NCBI GenBank assembly: GCA_007131895.1
Contig: SLPR01000083.1
Span: forward strand, 1 to 10,698
Source of the DNA: Bacteroidales bacterium
Lineage (GTDB): Bacteria; Bacteroidota; Bacteroidia; Bacteroidales; UBA7960
Reading direction: 5' to 3'
Length of the DNA stretch: 10,698 nt
Shown: piece by piece, positions 1 through 7,780 of the stretch
Layout: each line of letters opens with the position of its first letter
Position numbering within the stretch: position 1 is the first letter of the stretch
The notes under the pieces: generated by a model
Seen by the model: the letters and a program-made list of their open reading frames with translations, nothing else
What the model was told of the DNA's origin: nothing
Database searches by the model: none
Program-made: the position numbers and the translations under genes

Positions 1-53
1 AAAACACCGATAGGAATCCGGAAAATGAGCCAGAAACCACAGTTTATAAGTAA
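1..53 (+). other. Possible 3' end of an upstream gene overlapping the SDR start
   Basis: Frame 3 is open from the window edge to a TAA at 51-53 and reads as a hydrophilic tail (NTDRNPENEPETTVYK). Frame 2 is open only to a TAG at 11-13. Either could be the C-terminus of a gene lying upstream and translationally coupled to the SDR gene. The stretch is too short to identify anything. Confidence 0.15.
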
Positions 54-1044
54 AAGGAAAAAGGTGCTTGTTACCGGAGCCAATGGTTTGCTGGGTGCCA
101 ATATTATCCATGCTATCAGGCTTGATGGTCGCTACCGGGTCCGGGCGATGGTTCGAAAGGGAGCATTGTTGCGGTCGCTGGAAGGATTGGATTATGAGCT
201 TTTTGAAGGGGAAATTACACGAAAAGGTGATGTGGAAAAGGCCCTTGAAGGTGTTGATTATGTGATTCACGCTGCCGGCCGCACAGCGCAGTATCCGTCA
301 GAACTAAATCATTATGAAGCAGCCAATATAGAAAGCACTCGTTTGCTGCTTGAGGCCTCCCGGGAAAAAGGAATCAAATGTTTTGTATTTGTGAGCACTA
401 CCAACTGTTTTACCAACGGAACCCTCGAAAACCCGGGTACCGAGGACAGCGGCTTTATGCCCTGGTTAAAAAAATCGGGATATGCTTACAGCAAGTATCT
501 GGCCCAGCAAGAGGTATTGGAGTATGTGAGAAAGTATGATTTTCCTGCCGTTGTGGTTGCTCCCGGTTTTCTCATAGGTCCGCGCGATGCCAAACCTTCC
601 AGCGGTCAACTTATGCTTTATGTATTGAAGAACCGGATTGTTTTTTGTCCGCCGGGAGGAAAAAGTTTTGTGGATGCAGAGGTGGCAGCACAGGCGGTGG
701 TGAATGCACTTAATGCGGGTAAAAGCGGAGATATCTGGCTGCTGACAGGGGAAAACCTGACCTATAAGCAATTTTTTAAAACCCTTTCGGGAATTGCGGG
801 AAAAAGAACACTTATTATCCCTTTGCCTCAGGTTCTTTTAAAAAGTGCGGCATTTTTCTTTGATATTACTGAAAAGATTACCGGAAAATCTTTGCCTTTT
901 AACACTACACAACAAAGGTTGTTGTGCCTCGATAACTACTTTGACAATGCCAAAGCGATCGAAGAACTGGATATGCAACCTGCCAATACCGAAAAATCCA
1001 TCAAAAAAGCAATGAATTGGTTTCGGGAGAACGGCTATATCTGA
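25..1044 (+). CDS. Extended SDR family NAD(P)-dependent epimerase/dehydratase/reductase
   Basis: A 339-residue extended short-chain dehydrogenase/reductase, probably cytoplasmic, that should oxidise, reduce or epimerise a small substrate using NAD(P). The Rossmann glycine motif TGANGLLG (residues 17-24) directly follows the first beta strand. The active-site Tyr and Lys are seen as YAYSK (153-157), with the preceding VSTT strand (123-126) supplying the usual Ser/Thr. The length and the PGFLIGPRD stretch (180-188) fit the dihydroflavonol-4-reductase/3-beta-HSD-like branch of PF01370 better than nucleotide-sugar epimerases, but the substrate cannot be read. The ATG at 25 places the Rossmann strand at residue 12 and has AGGA nine bases upstream. 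The frame is also open from base 1, so a start outside the window cannot be excluded. It converges with the kinase operon on the other strand, 81 bp away. Confidence 0.88.
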   Translation: MSQKPQFISKRKKVLVTGANGLLGANIIHAIRLDGRYRVRAMVRKGALLRSLEGLDYELFEGEITRKGDVEKALEGVDYVIHAAGRTAQYPSELNHYEAANIESTRLLLEASREKGIKCFVFVSTTNCFTNGTLENPGTEDSGFMPWLKKSGYAYSKYLAQQEVLEYVRKYDFPAVVVAPGFLIGPRDAKPSSGQLMLYVLKNRIVFCPPGGKSFVDAEVAAQAVVNALNAGKSGDIWLLTGENLTYKQFFKTLSGIAGKRTLIIPLPQVLLKSAAFFFDITEKITGKSLPFNTTQQRLLCLDNYFDNAKAIEELDMQPANTEKSIKKAMNWFRENGYI

Positions 1045-1125
1045 AACACGAATGATTTAGTGCAGCAGGTCTTTGTCTTCGAAAACTCCGGCAATAGCAA
1101 GCCAATGCAGAGATGTAAAAAGAGG

Positions 1126-2265
1126 TTATTGGGAAAGTTCCTCTGTTTGGGGCAGGCTGATCGTAAAAGTACTCCCTTTGTCCGGTTTGCTTACAACAGA
1201 AACAGTTCCTCCCATTTTTTCTGTATACTCCTTGCAAAGTATAAGCCCAAGACCTGTTCCCTCTTCGCCATGAGTTCCCGGCATTGAAGTGATGTTGCCT
1301 TCGATTCTGAAAAGCTTTGACTGGGTTTGCAGGTCCATTCCAATGCCGTTATCGCTAACATTTATCCGTACTTTTTCCCCGTCCTCTTCGGTTGTGATTA
1401 TTATCTTACCTCCATTTGGGTTGCAGTATTTTACTGCATTGCTTAGCAGGTTTCTGAGTATGCTTTTAAGCAGATCTCTGTCAGCATAAACAACCTGCGC
1501 TTCCGGCACAGCATTGGAAAAACTGATGTTTTTTCCCACTGCCTGTGCTTCCACCAGTTCCAATACATCATCAACCAGGGCTGCAAGCTGCAACTCCATG
1601 GGTTTTACTATTATCCTGCCGGTTTGCGAACGTGCCCATTGCAGTAGGTTTTCAAGAAGTTTAGATCCCAATCCAACGGTGGAGTCCAATACGTCGAGCA
1701 GTTCTGTTATTTGTTTTTGGTCATTATTGTCGATACTGGCTCTGAGCATTTTGCCGATTATCTGCAAAGAACCGATAGGATTGCGCAAATCGTGAGAAAT
1801 AATAGAGAAAAATTTATCCTTGGTGGCATTGATTACCTCAAGCTCTTTTGTGTAAGCCTGCAGCTGATCTGACTTGCGTTTTAATTGCAGATGGGTATTG
1901 ACGCGACTGAGCAACTCTTTAGAATGAAAAGGTTTGGTTATATAATCTACTGCCCCTAAATCAAATCCCCGCACGATATTTTCCACATTGTTAAATGCTG
2001 TGAGCATAATAACGGGAATACTTTTACATTCATCACATTGCTGCATCAGTTCAAGCGCTTCAAAACCGTCAATCTCCGGCATGTTGATGTCCATCAGAAC
2101 AAGATCGTAATCAGTTACTTCCATCAAAACTTCCAGCGCTTCACGACCGTTCAGTGCAAAGCCAACCCGGTAGCCTGCATCGCGCAAAACACTACCAATA
2201 ACTTTTATATTTGTGGGGTTATCATCAACTGCCAATATTTTAAAAGATTCGGGCTTATCTTGCAT
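1126..2265 (-). CDS. Response regulator-histidine kinase (REC-HisKA-HATPase_c), no output domain
   Basis: A 379-residue soluble signalling protein with an N-terminal receiver domain followed by a complete kinase core. The receiver (about 8-125) has the acidic pair D14-D15, phosphoacceptor D59 in LVLMDINMPE, T89 and K111. A short linker helix leads to a HisKA domain with H158 in SIISHDLRNP. The ATPase domain (about 225-373) has the N box at N276, the G1 box DNGIGM (305-310) and the G2 box EEGTGLGL (334-341). No membrane segment or DNA-binding domain is seen. It could autophosphorylate H158 and be switched by phosphorylation of D59. Its start lies 3 bases after the stop of the large hybrid kinase upstream (TGA CCC ATG on the minus strand), so the two are almost certainly co-transcribed and translationally coupled. 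The likely phosphodonor is that hybrid kinase, by inference. The final target is unknown. Confidence 0.92.
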   Translation of the reverse strand: MQDKPESFKILAVDDNPTNIKVIGSVLRDAGYRVGFALNGREALEVLMEVTDYDLVLMDINMPEIDGFEALELMQQCDECKSIPVIMLTAFNNVENIVRGFDLGAVDYITKPFHSKELLSRVNTHLQLKRKSDQLQAYTKELEVINATKDKFFSIISHDLRNPIGSLQIIGKMLRASIDNNDQKQITELLDVLDSTVGLGSKLLENLLQWARSQTGRIIVKPMELQLAALVDDVLELVEAQAVGKNISFSNAVPEAQVVYADRDLLKSILRNLLSNAVKYCNPNGGKIIITTEEDGEKVRINVSDNGIGMDLQTQSKLFRIEGNITSMPGTHGEEGTGLGLILCKEYTEKMGGTVSVVSKPDKGSTFTISLPQTEELSQ

Positions 2266-2268
2266 GGG

Positions 2269-5200
2269 TCAGTTCTCCAGGTATGATTTTAATTTTTCAA
2301 CAATTTCAGGGAAAAGATTCAGCATGTTTTGAAGTTTTTTAACCTCAAACTGATCAGCCAGCGAAATGATGGTATTGGCATAAATACTTAAGGGTTCAAA
2401 GTCGTATGTTTTACTCTCCTGTAAAAGTTGGTAGCCAAAACCCTGAATTTCATCCATCAATTTATTTCGTATAATTTCCTTGTGTAAAGTAACATATTTT
2501 TTTGTCAATATGAAAGCTAAACCTGTAAGTTTTTGCCGGTCAAAGTCAGAATACTCCGGGTTCTCTGTTAATAATACTTCTTTATCTACCTTGTTTTCAC
2601 TCACTGAATAGGGGAGATGTTTTTTTAGCAATTCAATAAATTGAGGTATGTTGAGAGGTTTGGTGATAAAATCGTCAAATATATCCAGGGGAGATTCATC
2701 TTGTGGAAGAACTTTGACAGAAGCTGAAATGCCGATGATTTTAATGTTTTTTTGCGGGATATTGGACTTTATAATCTTTGTGGCTTCGTAACCATTGATT
2801 TCCGGCATGCGCAAATCCATCAAAATCAAATCCGGGAATACTTCTGTGGCCAGTTGGATGGCTTCTTTGCCGTTTTCTGCCTGGTGAAAGTTGATGGAAG
2901 GATTGTCGAGCAGATCGATAAGCAGTTGTCGGTTTTCTTTGTTGTCATCTGCAATAATTACGTTTGCCGGTCCAAAGGAAACGGATGAATTAAAAGCTTT
3001 CGGGTTTTCTTCTATCCATAACTCTTGTTGTGATATGGTCACATTTTTGAGGCAAACCTCAAATATACTTCCTTTGCCCTGGCTGCTTGCAACAGACAAG
3101 ATTCCTCCCATTGCTTCAGTAATGCTTTTGCTGATGGGAAGACCCAGCCCAGAACCTCCATAAATACTTTCCTGCTGAGTCTCCGGTTGGAAAAATGGCT
3201 GAAATATATGGGTAAGATCTTTCCCGGGAATCCCTATGCCCGTATCTTCTATCCTGAGTACAAGATCCAGGGTGTCTTTTTTCCTGTTTTTTGTGTCGAT
3301 AGTTAAAATTACATGGCCTTCATGGGTGAATTTTATGGCATTACTCACAAGGTTTAACAACACCTGCTGCAATCTCACCGGGTCTAGCAGGAGTGAAGGG
3401 GGAATGTTTTTCTCTTTTTCAGTAAAGAAAACAATGTTTTTTTCTTTGGCCTTTTCAGAGTAGATTTTTTCCAGATAGGAAATAATGTTTCTAATGTTTA
3501 CAGGCTCTTTTTTGATAGCCATTTTGCCTGCTTCAATTTTGGAAAGATCAAGTATGTCGTTGATGATATTAAGGAGGTTGCGACCGCTGCTTCGTATGGA
3601 TTGTAATTGCGAATTTTGCTTTTTGTCCTCAACCTTGGACAAGAGGATTTCGGAAAACCCGATAATCGCATTGAGAGGGGTGCGTATTTCATGGCTCATA
3701 TTGGCCAGGAAAGTGCTTTTAGCTTTGTTTGCACCTTCAGCTCTCTCACAGGCTACCTTCAGCTCTTCAGTACGATCCTTTACCATTTCCTCCAGGCTTG
3801 CACGATATTTCTCCAGTTCCTCCTGTGCTTTTTTCCTTTGGGTAATGTTGTTATTGATGCCCAAAAAATGGGTAACCAGACCAGCGTCATTTTTTACGGG
3901 GGCAAGATAAAGTTCACTCCAGTATTTCTCTCCGGATTTGTTGTAGTTTATCACTTCGGTTCGGCATTCAATCCCTTTTTTCAAAGCATTTCTGATTAAT
4001 TTCATGTTGGGCTGTTCAGTTTCAGGACCTTGCATAAATCTTGCATTTCGCCCAAGGATTTCGTCAGATTTGTATCCGGTGGTTTTTTCGAAGGCTTCAT
4101 TGACCATAATCAGGGGCATGTCTGGAAGTCGGGCGTCAGCTATTGCAACACCATTGGTGGATTTTTCAAATGCCCGTTCCATGATAAGCGCCATTTCCTC
4201 CTTCTCCCTCAATTGAGTTATGTCTCTTCCTTCAAATACCAGCATCCGAATGCTGCCATCCTCATTTTTTACCGGACTCAAAGAGAAGTCGATAAAGGTG
4301 TTTTTGTCAGAAAAATGCATTAAGTTGAGCTCATGCCTGGCAAATTTTCCCCGTGCAGCTGTTATAACTGCATTTTGAATGATTTTTGTCAGTTGAGGCC
4401 TTTCATTATCACCCAGTACCTGGCAGATGTATTTCCCAATGACTTCTTCTGTGGGTTTGTGCAGGAAATTTTTAAATGTATTGTTGGCTTCCTGGATGTT
4501 GCCCGATGTATCTAATAATCCAATAAACTGGAAAGCGCTGTTAAAAGTTGCCTTGAAACGGGCCATGCTTTCGCGCAGGGCCTCGGCCGATTTTTTACTT
4601 TCTGTTACATCCTGTATCATCCCAATCATGATCTGATCTTCCTCCCGGGTATGATTCATCAATATTCCGGTTTCCTGCAGGTAAATGTAATGACCGTCTT
4701 TGTGTTTTATCCTGTATTGAGCATTTTTCCGGGTTCTGTTTTTCATGGCCTCTTTCTGCAGTTTCAGGGCCAAAGGGAAATCCTCAGGATGGATCAACGA
4801 GATCCATAAAGAGACAGGTCCATTGAGTTCCTGATCTGAATAGCCCAGCACCGAACGAACACTTCCTCCCCAAATAAGCTGATTCTTTGTCATATTAAAT
4901 TCATAGGCTACCTGGCCGGATGCTGCCGTTACCTTTTCATATCTTTGTTTCCATTCTGAGATGGCTTGTGCTGTTTCTTTTTGTTCGGTAATGTCATGTA
5001 TAAGTATATGGTTGGCACTTTTGCCCTGGTGAATGATTCTTTGTAAAGTGACCTCCACAAAAATGATTTCTCCGTTCTTCCTGATATGACGATAGAACTT
5101 GAAATGCCGGGAGGGTTCATCATTAAAGGTTTGTGCACCAGGAAATGGTTGTTCTCCATCAGGGCAGATATCCCTGAGGGTCATTTCAAGAAATTCTTTT

Positions 5201-6156
5201 TTGCTGTAACCATATTTTTGTGCAGCAGCCACATTTACTTCAAGAAATCCCAGGTTTTCTGTGTCATAAATCATCATAGGCTGAGGATTGAGTAAAAACA
5301 TCCTCTTGTATTTCTTCTCGCTTAAACTCAGTGCATTTTCTATACGTTTTACATGGCTTATGTCGCCCAAAATACTTAAAATGCCGTTTATTTCTCCTTC
5401 CGCATCATACATGGGCGAATTGCTCGACAAAACAGGAATTATCTTTCCATTGCGATGCTTTAAAAAAACCTCTCCTTTCCAGCTATTGGCACTCAAGAGT
5501 GTTTCAGTGATCTCTTGTGTATTGATAGAATGATTCTCCGGCAACAAGATAGAATAATCTGTTCCGGTCATATCTTCCGTTGACCATCCGAATAGGGTTT
5601 GGGTTGTTTGATTGGCAAATGATATCTTACCTTGCAAATCGGTAACGATAATTGCCTGTCCCACATGGTCAAGCAATTCGGCCATGTATCGGTTTTTATC
5701 GTTTTTTCCCTTTTCTTCATGAATATCGGTTACAAACGCTATGATTCTTAAAACTTTGCCTTCAATAATTACAGGGCTGAACAATACGTCATACCAACGG
5801 TATTCGGTTTTTCCTGTAGATAGCTTATGTGATGTTTTTGAGATTTTCCCCTCTGAGGCAGCTTTGGTAAATGCATTCCAGGAATGCTCCTTGTTTTCAT
5901 AGTGCAATAAGTCCAGCAGGTGAAGATTAGTGGGATGCTTATAAAACCGGTTGCTTTTTCTGCTTCGCAGAACCACATATCCTTCAGGAGTCAGATAGTA
6001 AACCTGATCGGTTGAATCGGTGTTGGAAAGACTCACGCAGATTTGATTGCATAAATTCTTTTGTTTAGCGCTTAGGCTTAATTCTGAAAGATCGCAGTCG
6101 GAGTTCCCGGATGTTGAATTGATTTTAGATTTGCTATCGTTGGTTGTATGTTTCAT
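2269..6156 (-). CDS. Multi-PAS hybrid histidine kinase with cysteine-less LOV-type PAS and C-terminal receiver
   Basis: A 1295-residue hybrid sensor kinase with no membrane segment, so probably cytosolic. About six PAS repeats precede the kinase: 45-148 (most diverged), 157-270, 281-392, 403-520 (with the HPEDF signature of the PAS_3 type), 530-648 and 658-775. The last is LOV-like (GRNARFMQGPETE at 702-714) but has A705 at the photo-adduct cysteine position. A coiled coil (about 776-812) leads to HisKA with H822 in FLANMSHEIRTPLN, N939, the G1 box DTGIGIP (971-977) and GGSGLGL (1000-1006). A receiver (about 1064-1180) has D1070/D1071, phosphoacceptor D1114 and K1166. The last 110 residues are helical and resemble the tail often following receivers in multi-PAS hybrid kinases. 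They lack an HxxKG Hpt motif, so no third phosphotransfer site is visible. The ATG at 6156 is the only usable start; the upstream open frame has no ATG, GTG or TTG. It is the first gene of an operon with the smaller kinase. Confidence 0.93.
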   Translation of the reverse strand: MKHTTNDSKSKINSTSGNSDCDLSELSLSAKQKNLCNQICVSLSNTDSTDQVYYLTPEGYVVLRSRKSNRFYKHPTNLHLLDLLHYENKEHSWNAFTKAASEGKISKTSHKLSTGKTEYRWYDVLFSPVIIEGKVLRIIAFVTDIHEEKGKNDKNRYMAELLDHVGQAIIVTDLQGKISFANQTTQTLFGWSTEDMTGTDYSILLPENHSINTQEITETLLSANSWKGEVFLKHRNGKIIPVLSSNSPMYDAEGEINGILSILGDISHVKRIENALSLSEKKYKRMFLLNPQPMMIYDTENLGFLEVNVAAAQKYGYSKKEFLEMTLRDICPDGEQPFPGAQTFNDEPSRHFKFYRHIRKNGEIIFVEVTLQRIIHQGKSANHILIHDITEQKETAQAISEWKQRYEKVTAASGQVAYEFNMTKNQLIWGGSVRSVLGYSDQELNGPVSLWISLIHPEDFPLALKLQKEAMKNRTRKNAQYRIKHKDGHYIYLQETGILMNHTREEDQIMIGMIQDVTESKKSAEALRESMARFKATFNSAFQFIGLLDTSGNIQEANNTFKNFLHKPTEEVIGKYICQVLGDNERPQLTKIIQNAVITAARGKFARHELNLMHFSDKNTFIDFSLSPVKNEDGSIRMLVFEGRDITQLREKEEMALIMERAFEKSTNGVAIADARLPDMPLIMVNEAFEKTTGYKSDEILGRNARFMQGPETEQPNMKLIRNALKKGIECRTEVINYNKSGEKYWSELYLAPVKNDAGLVTHFLGINNNITQRKKAQEELEKYRASLEEMVKDRTEELKVACERAEGANKAKSTFLANMSHEIRTPLNAIIGFSEILLSKVEDKKQNSQLQSIRSSGRNLLNIINDILDLSKIEAGKMAIKKEPVNIRNIISYLEKIYSEKAKEKNIVFFTEKEKNIPPSLLLDPVRLQQVLLNLVSNAIKFTHEGHVILTIDTKNRKKDTLDLVLRIEDTGIGIPGKDLTHIFQPFFQPETQQESIYGGSGLGLPISKSITEAMGGILSVASSQGKGSIFEVCLKNVTISQQELWIEENPKAFNSSVSFGPANVIIADDNKENRQLLIDLLDNPSINFHQAENGKEAIQLATEVFPDLILMDLRMPEINGYEATKIIKSNIPQKNIKIIGISASVKVLPQDESPLDIFDDFITKPLNIPQFIELLKKHLPYSVSENKVDKEVLLTENPEYSDFDRQKLTGLAFILTKKYVTLHKEIIRNKLMDEIQGFGYQLLQESKTYDFEPLSIYANTIISLADQFEVKKLQNMLNLFPEIVEKLKSYLEN
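2273..2279 (-). promoter_or_regulatory. Shine-Dalgarno-like site for the downstream kinase
   Basis: Minus-strand TGGAGAA, with GGAG at 2278-2275, sits nine bases before the ATG at 2265 and inside the last codons of the hybrid kinase. It fits translational coupling across the 3-base gap. Strong SD sites are uncommon in Bacteroidota, which makes it slightly notable. Confidence 0.4.
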
Positions 6157-6332
6157 TAATATGCAGTATAGACAGATAAGTAGATTTTTAATGGCTTTTT
6201 TCTGCTTGTGGAAAACCCGGATGCAAATATGCAGATAACCGGGTTGGGTTAAAGAAGATAAACCGTCTTTTCAAAAGTATAAGTTCCTTCCGGGTATTTT
6301 CTATGAAAAATACCGATTTTGTTCAGGCATTT

Positions 6333-6366
6333 TTACTTTCTGAAAAGTAAGTGCTGGCCGCACTTA
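6333..6366. repeat. Two overlapping, mutually exclusive small inverted repeats
   Basis: TTACTTT/AAAGTAA (6333-6339 and 6344-6350, 4-base loop) and TAAGTGC/GCACTTA (6348-6354 and 6360-6366, 5-base loop) share bases 6348-6350, so only one hairpin can form at a time. The second is followed on the plus strand by a T-rich stretch. On the minus strand it could be a backup terminator for the channel gene. Function is unproven. Confidence 0.3.
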
Positions 6367-6465
6367 TATTTTGACATACAGTGGGTTGTATGTGTTTGAG
6401 CGTAACACTGGAAGTGGAAACTTAAATGTTAAGCAACCCTAATAAGGCAGTGGTAGCCCAGGTTT

Positions 6466-6504
6466 AAAAAAACAACAGCCCGGATATTGCATTCTTTAAT
6501 CCGG
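6466..6504 (-). terminator. Candidate intrinsic terminator of the MscS-family gene
   Basis: On the minus strand a CCGGAT/ATCCGG inverted repeat (6504-6499 and 6485-6480) with a 13-base loop begins 18 bases after the stop codon. It is followed by GCTGTTG and then seven T residues (6472-6466). The stem is short and the T run starts several bases after it, so this is a reasonable but not ideal Rho-independent terminator. Confidence 0.45.
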
Positions 6505-6521
6505 TGCGGGTATTCTGCCTG

Positions 6522-7448
6522 TTATGATTCTTTTGGAATGGCATTGGCTTTTTCTTCCATCACCACCCTGGTTCTTGGCAAACACTCAGGATATTCTTTC
6601 TGGATGAATTCAATGAGTTTTTCACGCACATATACCCGCAAGTCCCATGCCTTAGGGCTGGTGTCTGAACTCATCAGGGCGCGGATTTCCAGGGTGTGTT
6701 CTTTGGCGTCGGTTACCTGAAGCACGTTTACTTTCCCATCCCAGTGAGGGCTGGATTCCAGCAGGCGTGTGAGTTCTTTTCGCAAGGGTTCAAAGGGGAT
6801 AGTGTAGTCAGTATAGATAAAAACTGTACCCAGGATATCGGCTGAGGTGCGTGTCCAGTTCTGGAAGGGGCTTTCGAGAAAATATGTGGAAGGAACCACC
6901 AACCTGCGTTTATCCCAGATGCGCACCACTACATAGGTCAGGTTGATCTCTTCAATCCATCCCCATTCATTTTCCACAATTACCACATCGTCCATCCGTA
7001 TAGGTTGTGTTACCGCAATCTGCAATCCTGCCAGAATTGTTCCCAGGGCTTTTTGTGCCGATAAACCTATAATCAAACCGGCAAGACCAGCTGAGGCAAA
7101 AAGACTTACCCCAATATTGCGGACACCCTCAAACAGCATCAGGATTATTGCTGTTGAAATTACTACGATAATAAAAATCACTATCTTTTCGAGAATGTTG
7201 TATTGAGTGTAGACTTTTCGGCTTTTAAGATTGTCAGCCAAAGAAATGTCATACTTTTTCAGAATCTGGTGTTTCGACATACGGATAAAGGCTATCAGAC
7301 CCCATGCAATACTTACTACGAAAAGTACTTCACCGGTTTTCTGAATGGTTGGAAGCAGCTCTTCCGGTACTTTCGAAATGTATCGGGTGACATGCTGCAT
7401 GAAATTAGACAAAAGAAAAATCAAAACAGGTAAGATGAATCTTTTCAT
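6522..7448 (-). CDS. MscS-family small-conductance mechanosensitive channel
   Basis: A 308-residue inner-membrane channel of the MscS family (PF00924), which opens under membrane tension during osmotic downshock. Hydrophobic segments are seen at about 3-18, 40-56 and 86-106. The pore-lining helix (about 112-147) is rich in small residues (ASAGLAGLIIGLSAQKALG), the glycine/alanine packing pattern of the family. The beta domain follows at once with TQPIRMDDVVIVENEWGWIEEI (split here as TQPIRMDDVV and GWIEEI, about 147-168) and NLTYVVVRIWDKRRLVVP (169-186), both standard family features. The alpha/beta cytoplasmic cage domain follows to the C-terminus. At about 300 residues with three or four membrane helices it is a compact channel, closer to YnaI/YbdG-like cores than to the large MscK type. 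The gene stands alone, divergent from the gene at 7797. Confidence 0.93.
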   Translation of the reverse strand: MKRFILPVLIFLLSNFMQHVTRYISKVPEELLPTIQKTGEVLFVVSIAWGLIAFIRMSKHQILKKYDISLADNLKSRKVYTQYNILEKIVIFIIVVISTAIILMLFEGVRNIGVSLFASAGLAGLIIGLSAQKALGTILAGLQIAVTQPIRMDDVVIVENEWGWIEEINLTYVVVRIWDKRRLVVPSTYFLESPFQNWTRTSADILGTVFIYTDYTIPFEPLRKELTRLLESSPHWDGKVNVLQVTDAKEHTLEIRALMSSDTSPKAWDLRVYVREKLIEFIQKEYPECLPRTRVVMEEKANAIPKES

Positions 7449-7534
7449 AACAATCAGGAATTTGAATGGTTGAAACTATTTGCACTGCTTTTTCCTTTAA
7501 AAGCAAGCAATTACAAAATGTTAGTAATTCAATT

Positions 7535-7669
7535 TTGAGTCCACTCCGAAAACTCGTTTTCGGAAAAATTCGTGAAAATATTATGTTCTTAATTGTCTGA
7601 ATATCAAACAATAAAATTAGTGTCAATTAGTGTAATTTGTGGACAATAGACTTTTTAGAATGGACTCAA
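7535..7669. mobile_element. MITE-like element with imperfect terminal inverted repeats
   Basis: The left end 7535-7552 and the right end 7669-7652 read inward as inverted copies matching at 15 of 18 positions, starting TTGAGTCCA and then CTCC versus TTCT. The left arm runs into a perfect 8-bp palindrome, CCGAAAAC-TC-GTTTTCGG (7546-7563). The 135-bp length, AT-rich interior, absence of any coding potential and intergenic position fit a MITE or the collapsed remnant of an insertion sequence. CAATTT flanks both ends (7530-7535 and 7667-7672) but overlaps the repeats, so it is not clear evidence of target duplication. Confidence 0.45.
7615..7643. repeat. Short 10-bp tandem repeat (about three degenerate copies)
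   Basis: AATTAGTGTC, AATTAGTGTA and a diverged third unit (A)ATTTGTGGAC follow one another at a 10-bp period inside the inverted-repeat element. A related AATTCGTG lies at 7567-7574. From memory, similar ATTCGTG-type runs are frequent in Bacteroidota intergenic repeats, which supports a repetitive-element origin. That recollection is unchecked. Confidence 0.4.
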
Positions 7670-7772
7670 TTTCACTTCTTCAACAAATTACAATGCATTT
7701 GGTTTAATATTTAGATTTCGGATCAAATATAACATTGACCTTTGGAAGATTATGTATGTAGAAATTACGTTA

Positions 7773-7780
7773 TATCTTTG
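7773..7780 (+). promoter_or_regulatory. Bacteroidota-type -7 promoter box
   Basis: TATCTTTG matches the TAnnTTTG consensus of the Bacteroidota primary sigma factor exactly. Transcription would start near 7787, giving a leader of about ten bases before the ATG at 7797. No TTTG -33 element is found at the expected distance. The position argues against translation starting at the earlier in-frame ATG (7752). Confidence 0.5.

Larger units (their letters stand above)
6157..6521. other. Gene-free intergenic region (365 bp)
   Basis: The region lies between the stop of the mscS-type gene and the start of the hybrid kinase, both on the minus strand, so it should hold the terminator of the first and the promoter of the second. 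I see a terminator-like hairpin next to the mscS stop and two overlapping small hairpins at 6333-6366. I find no convincing TAnnTTTG/TTTG promoter pair for the kinase; the best -7 match, CATATTTG on the minus strand about 70 bases before the start, lacks the first T and a spaced -33 element. No tRNA or credible protein gene was seen. Confidence 0.6.

Noticed and set aside
1045..1125. Terminator between the convergent SDR and kinase genes
   Set aside because: I searched for a stem with a T run on either strand and found no convincing inverted repeat in this 81-bp gap.
1001..1237. 78-residue minus-strand frame across the SDR/kinase junction
   Set aside because: It overlaps the C-terminus of the REC-kinase in another frame and the end of the SDR gene. 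Its Cys/Arg/Phe-rich sequence has no family look.
3485..3910. 141-residue plus-strand open frame opposite the hybrid kinase, with other similar ones throughout 2000-6000
   Set aside because: It lies entirely antisense to strongly conserved HisKA/PAS coding sequence. Its translation shows no family motif and it has no promoter or start signal.
4042..4050. Calling the hybrid kinase a blue-light photoreceptor
   Set aside because: The adduct-forming cysteine is Ala (GCA, two substitutions from a Cys codon) and two further flavin contacts are changed, so ordinary LOV photochemistry is not supported.
7615..7643. CRISPR-like repeat
   Set aside because: The units are only 10 bp and adjacent without spacers, so it is a short tandem repeat inside a probable mobile element.
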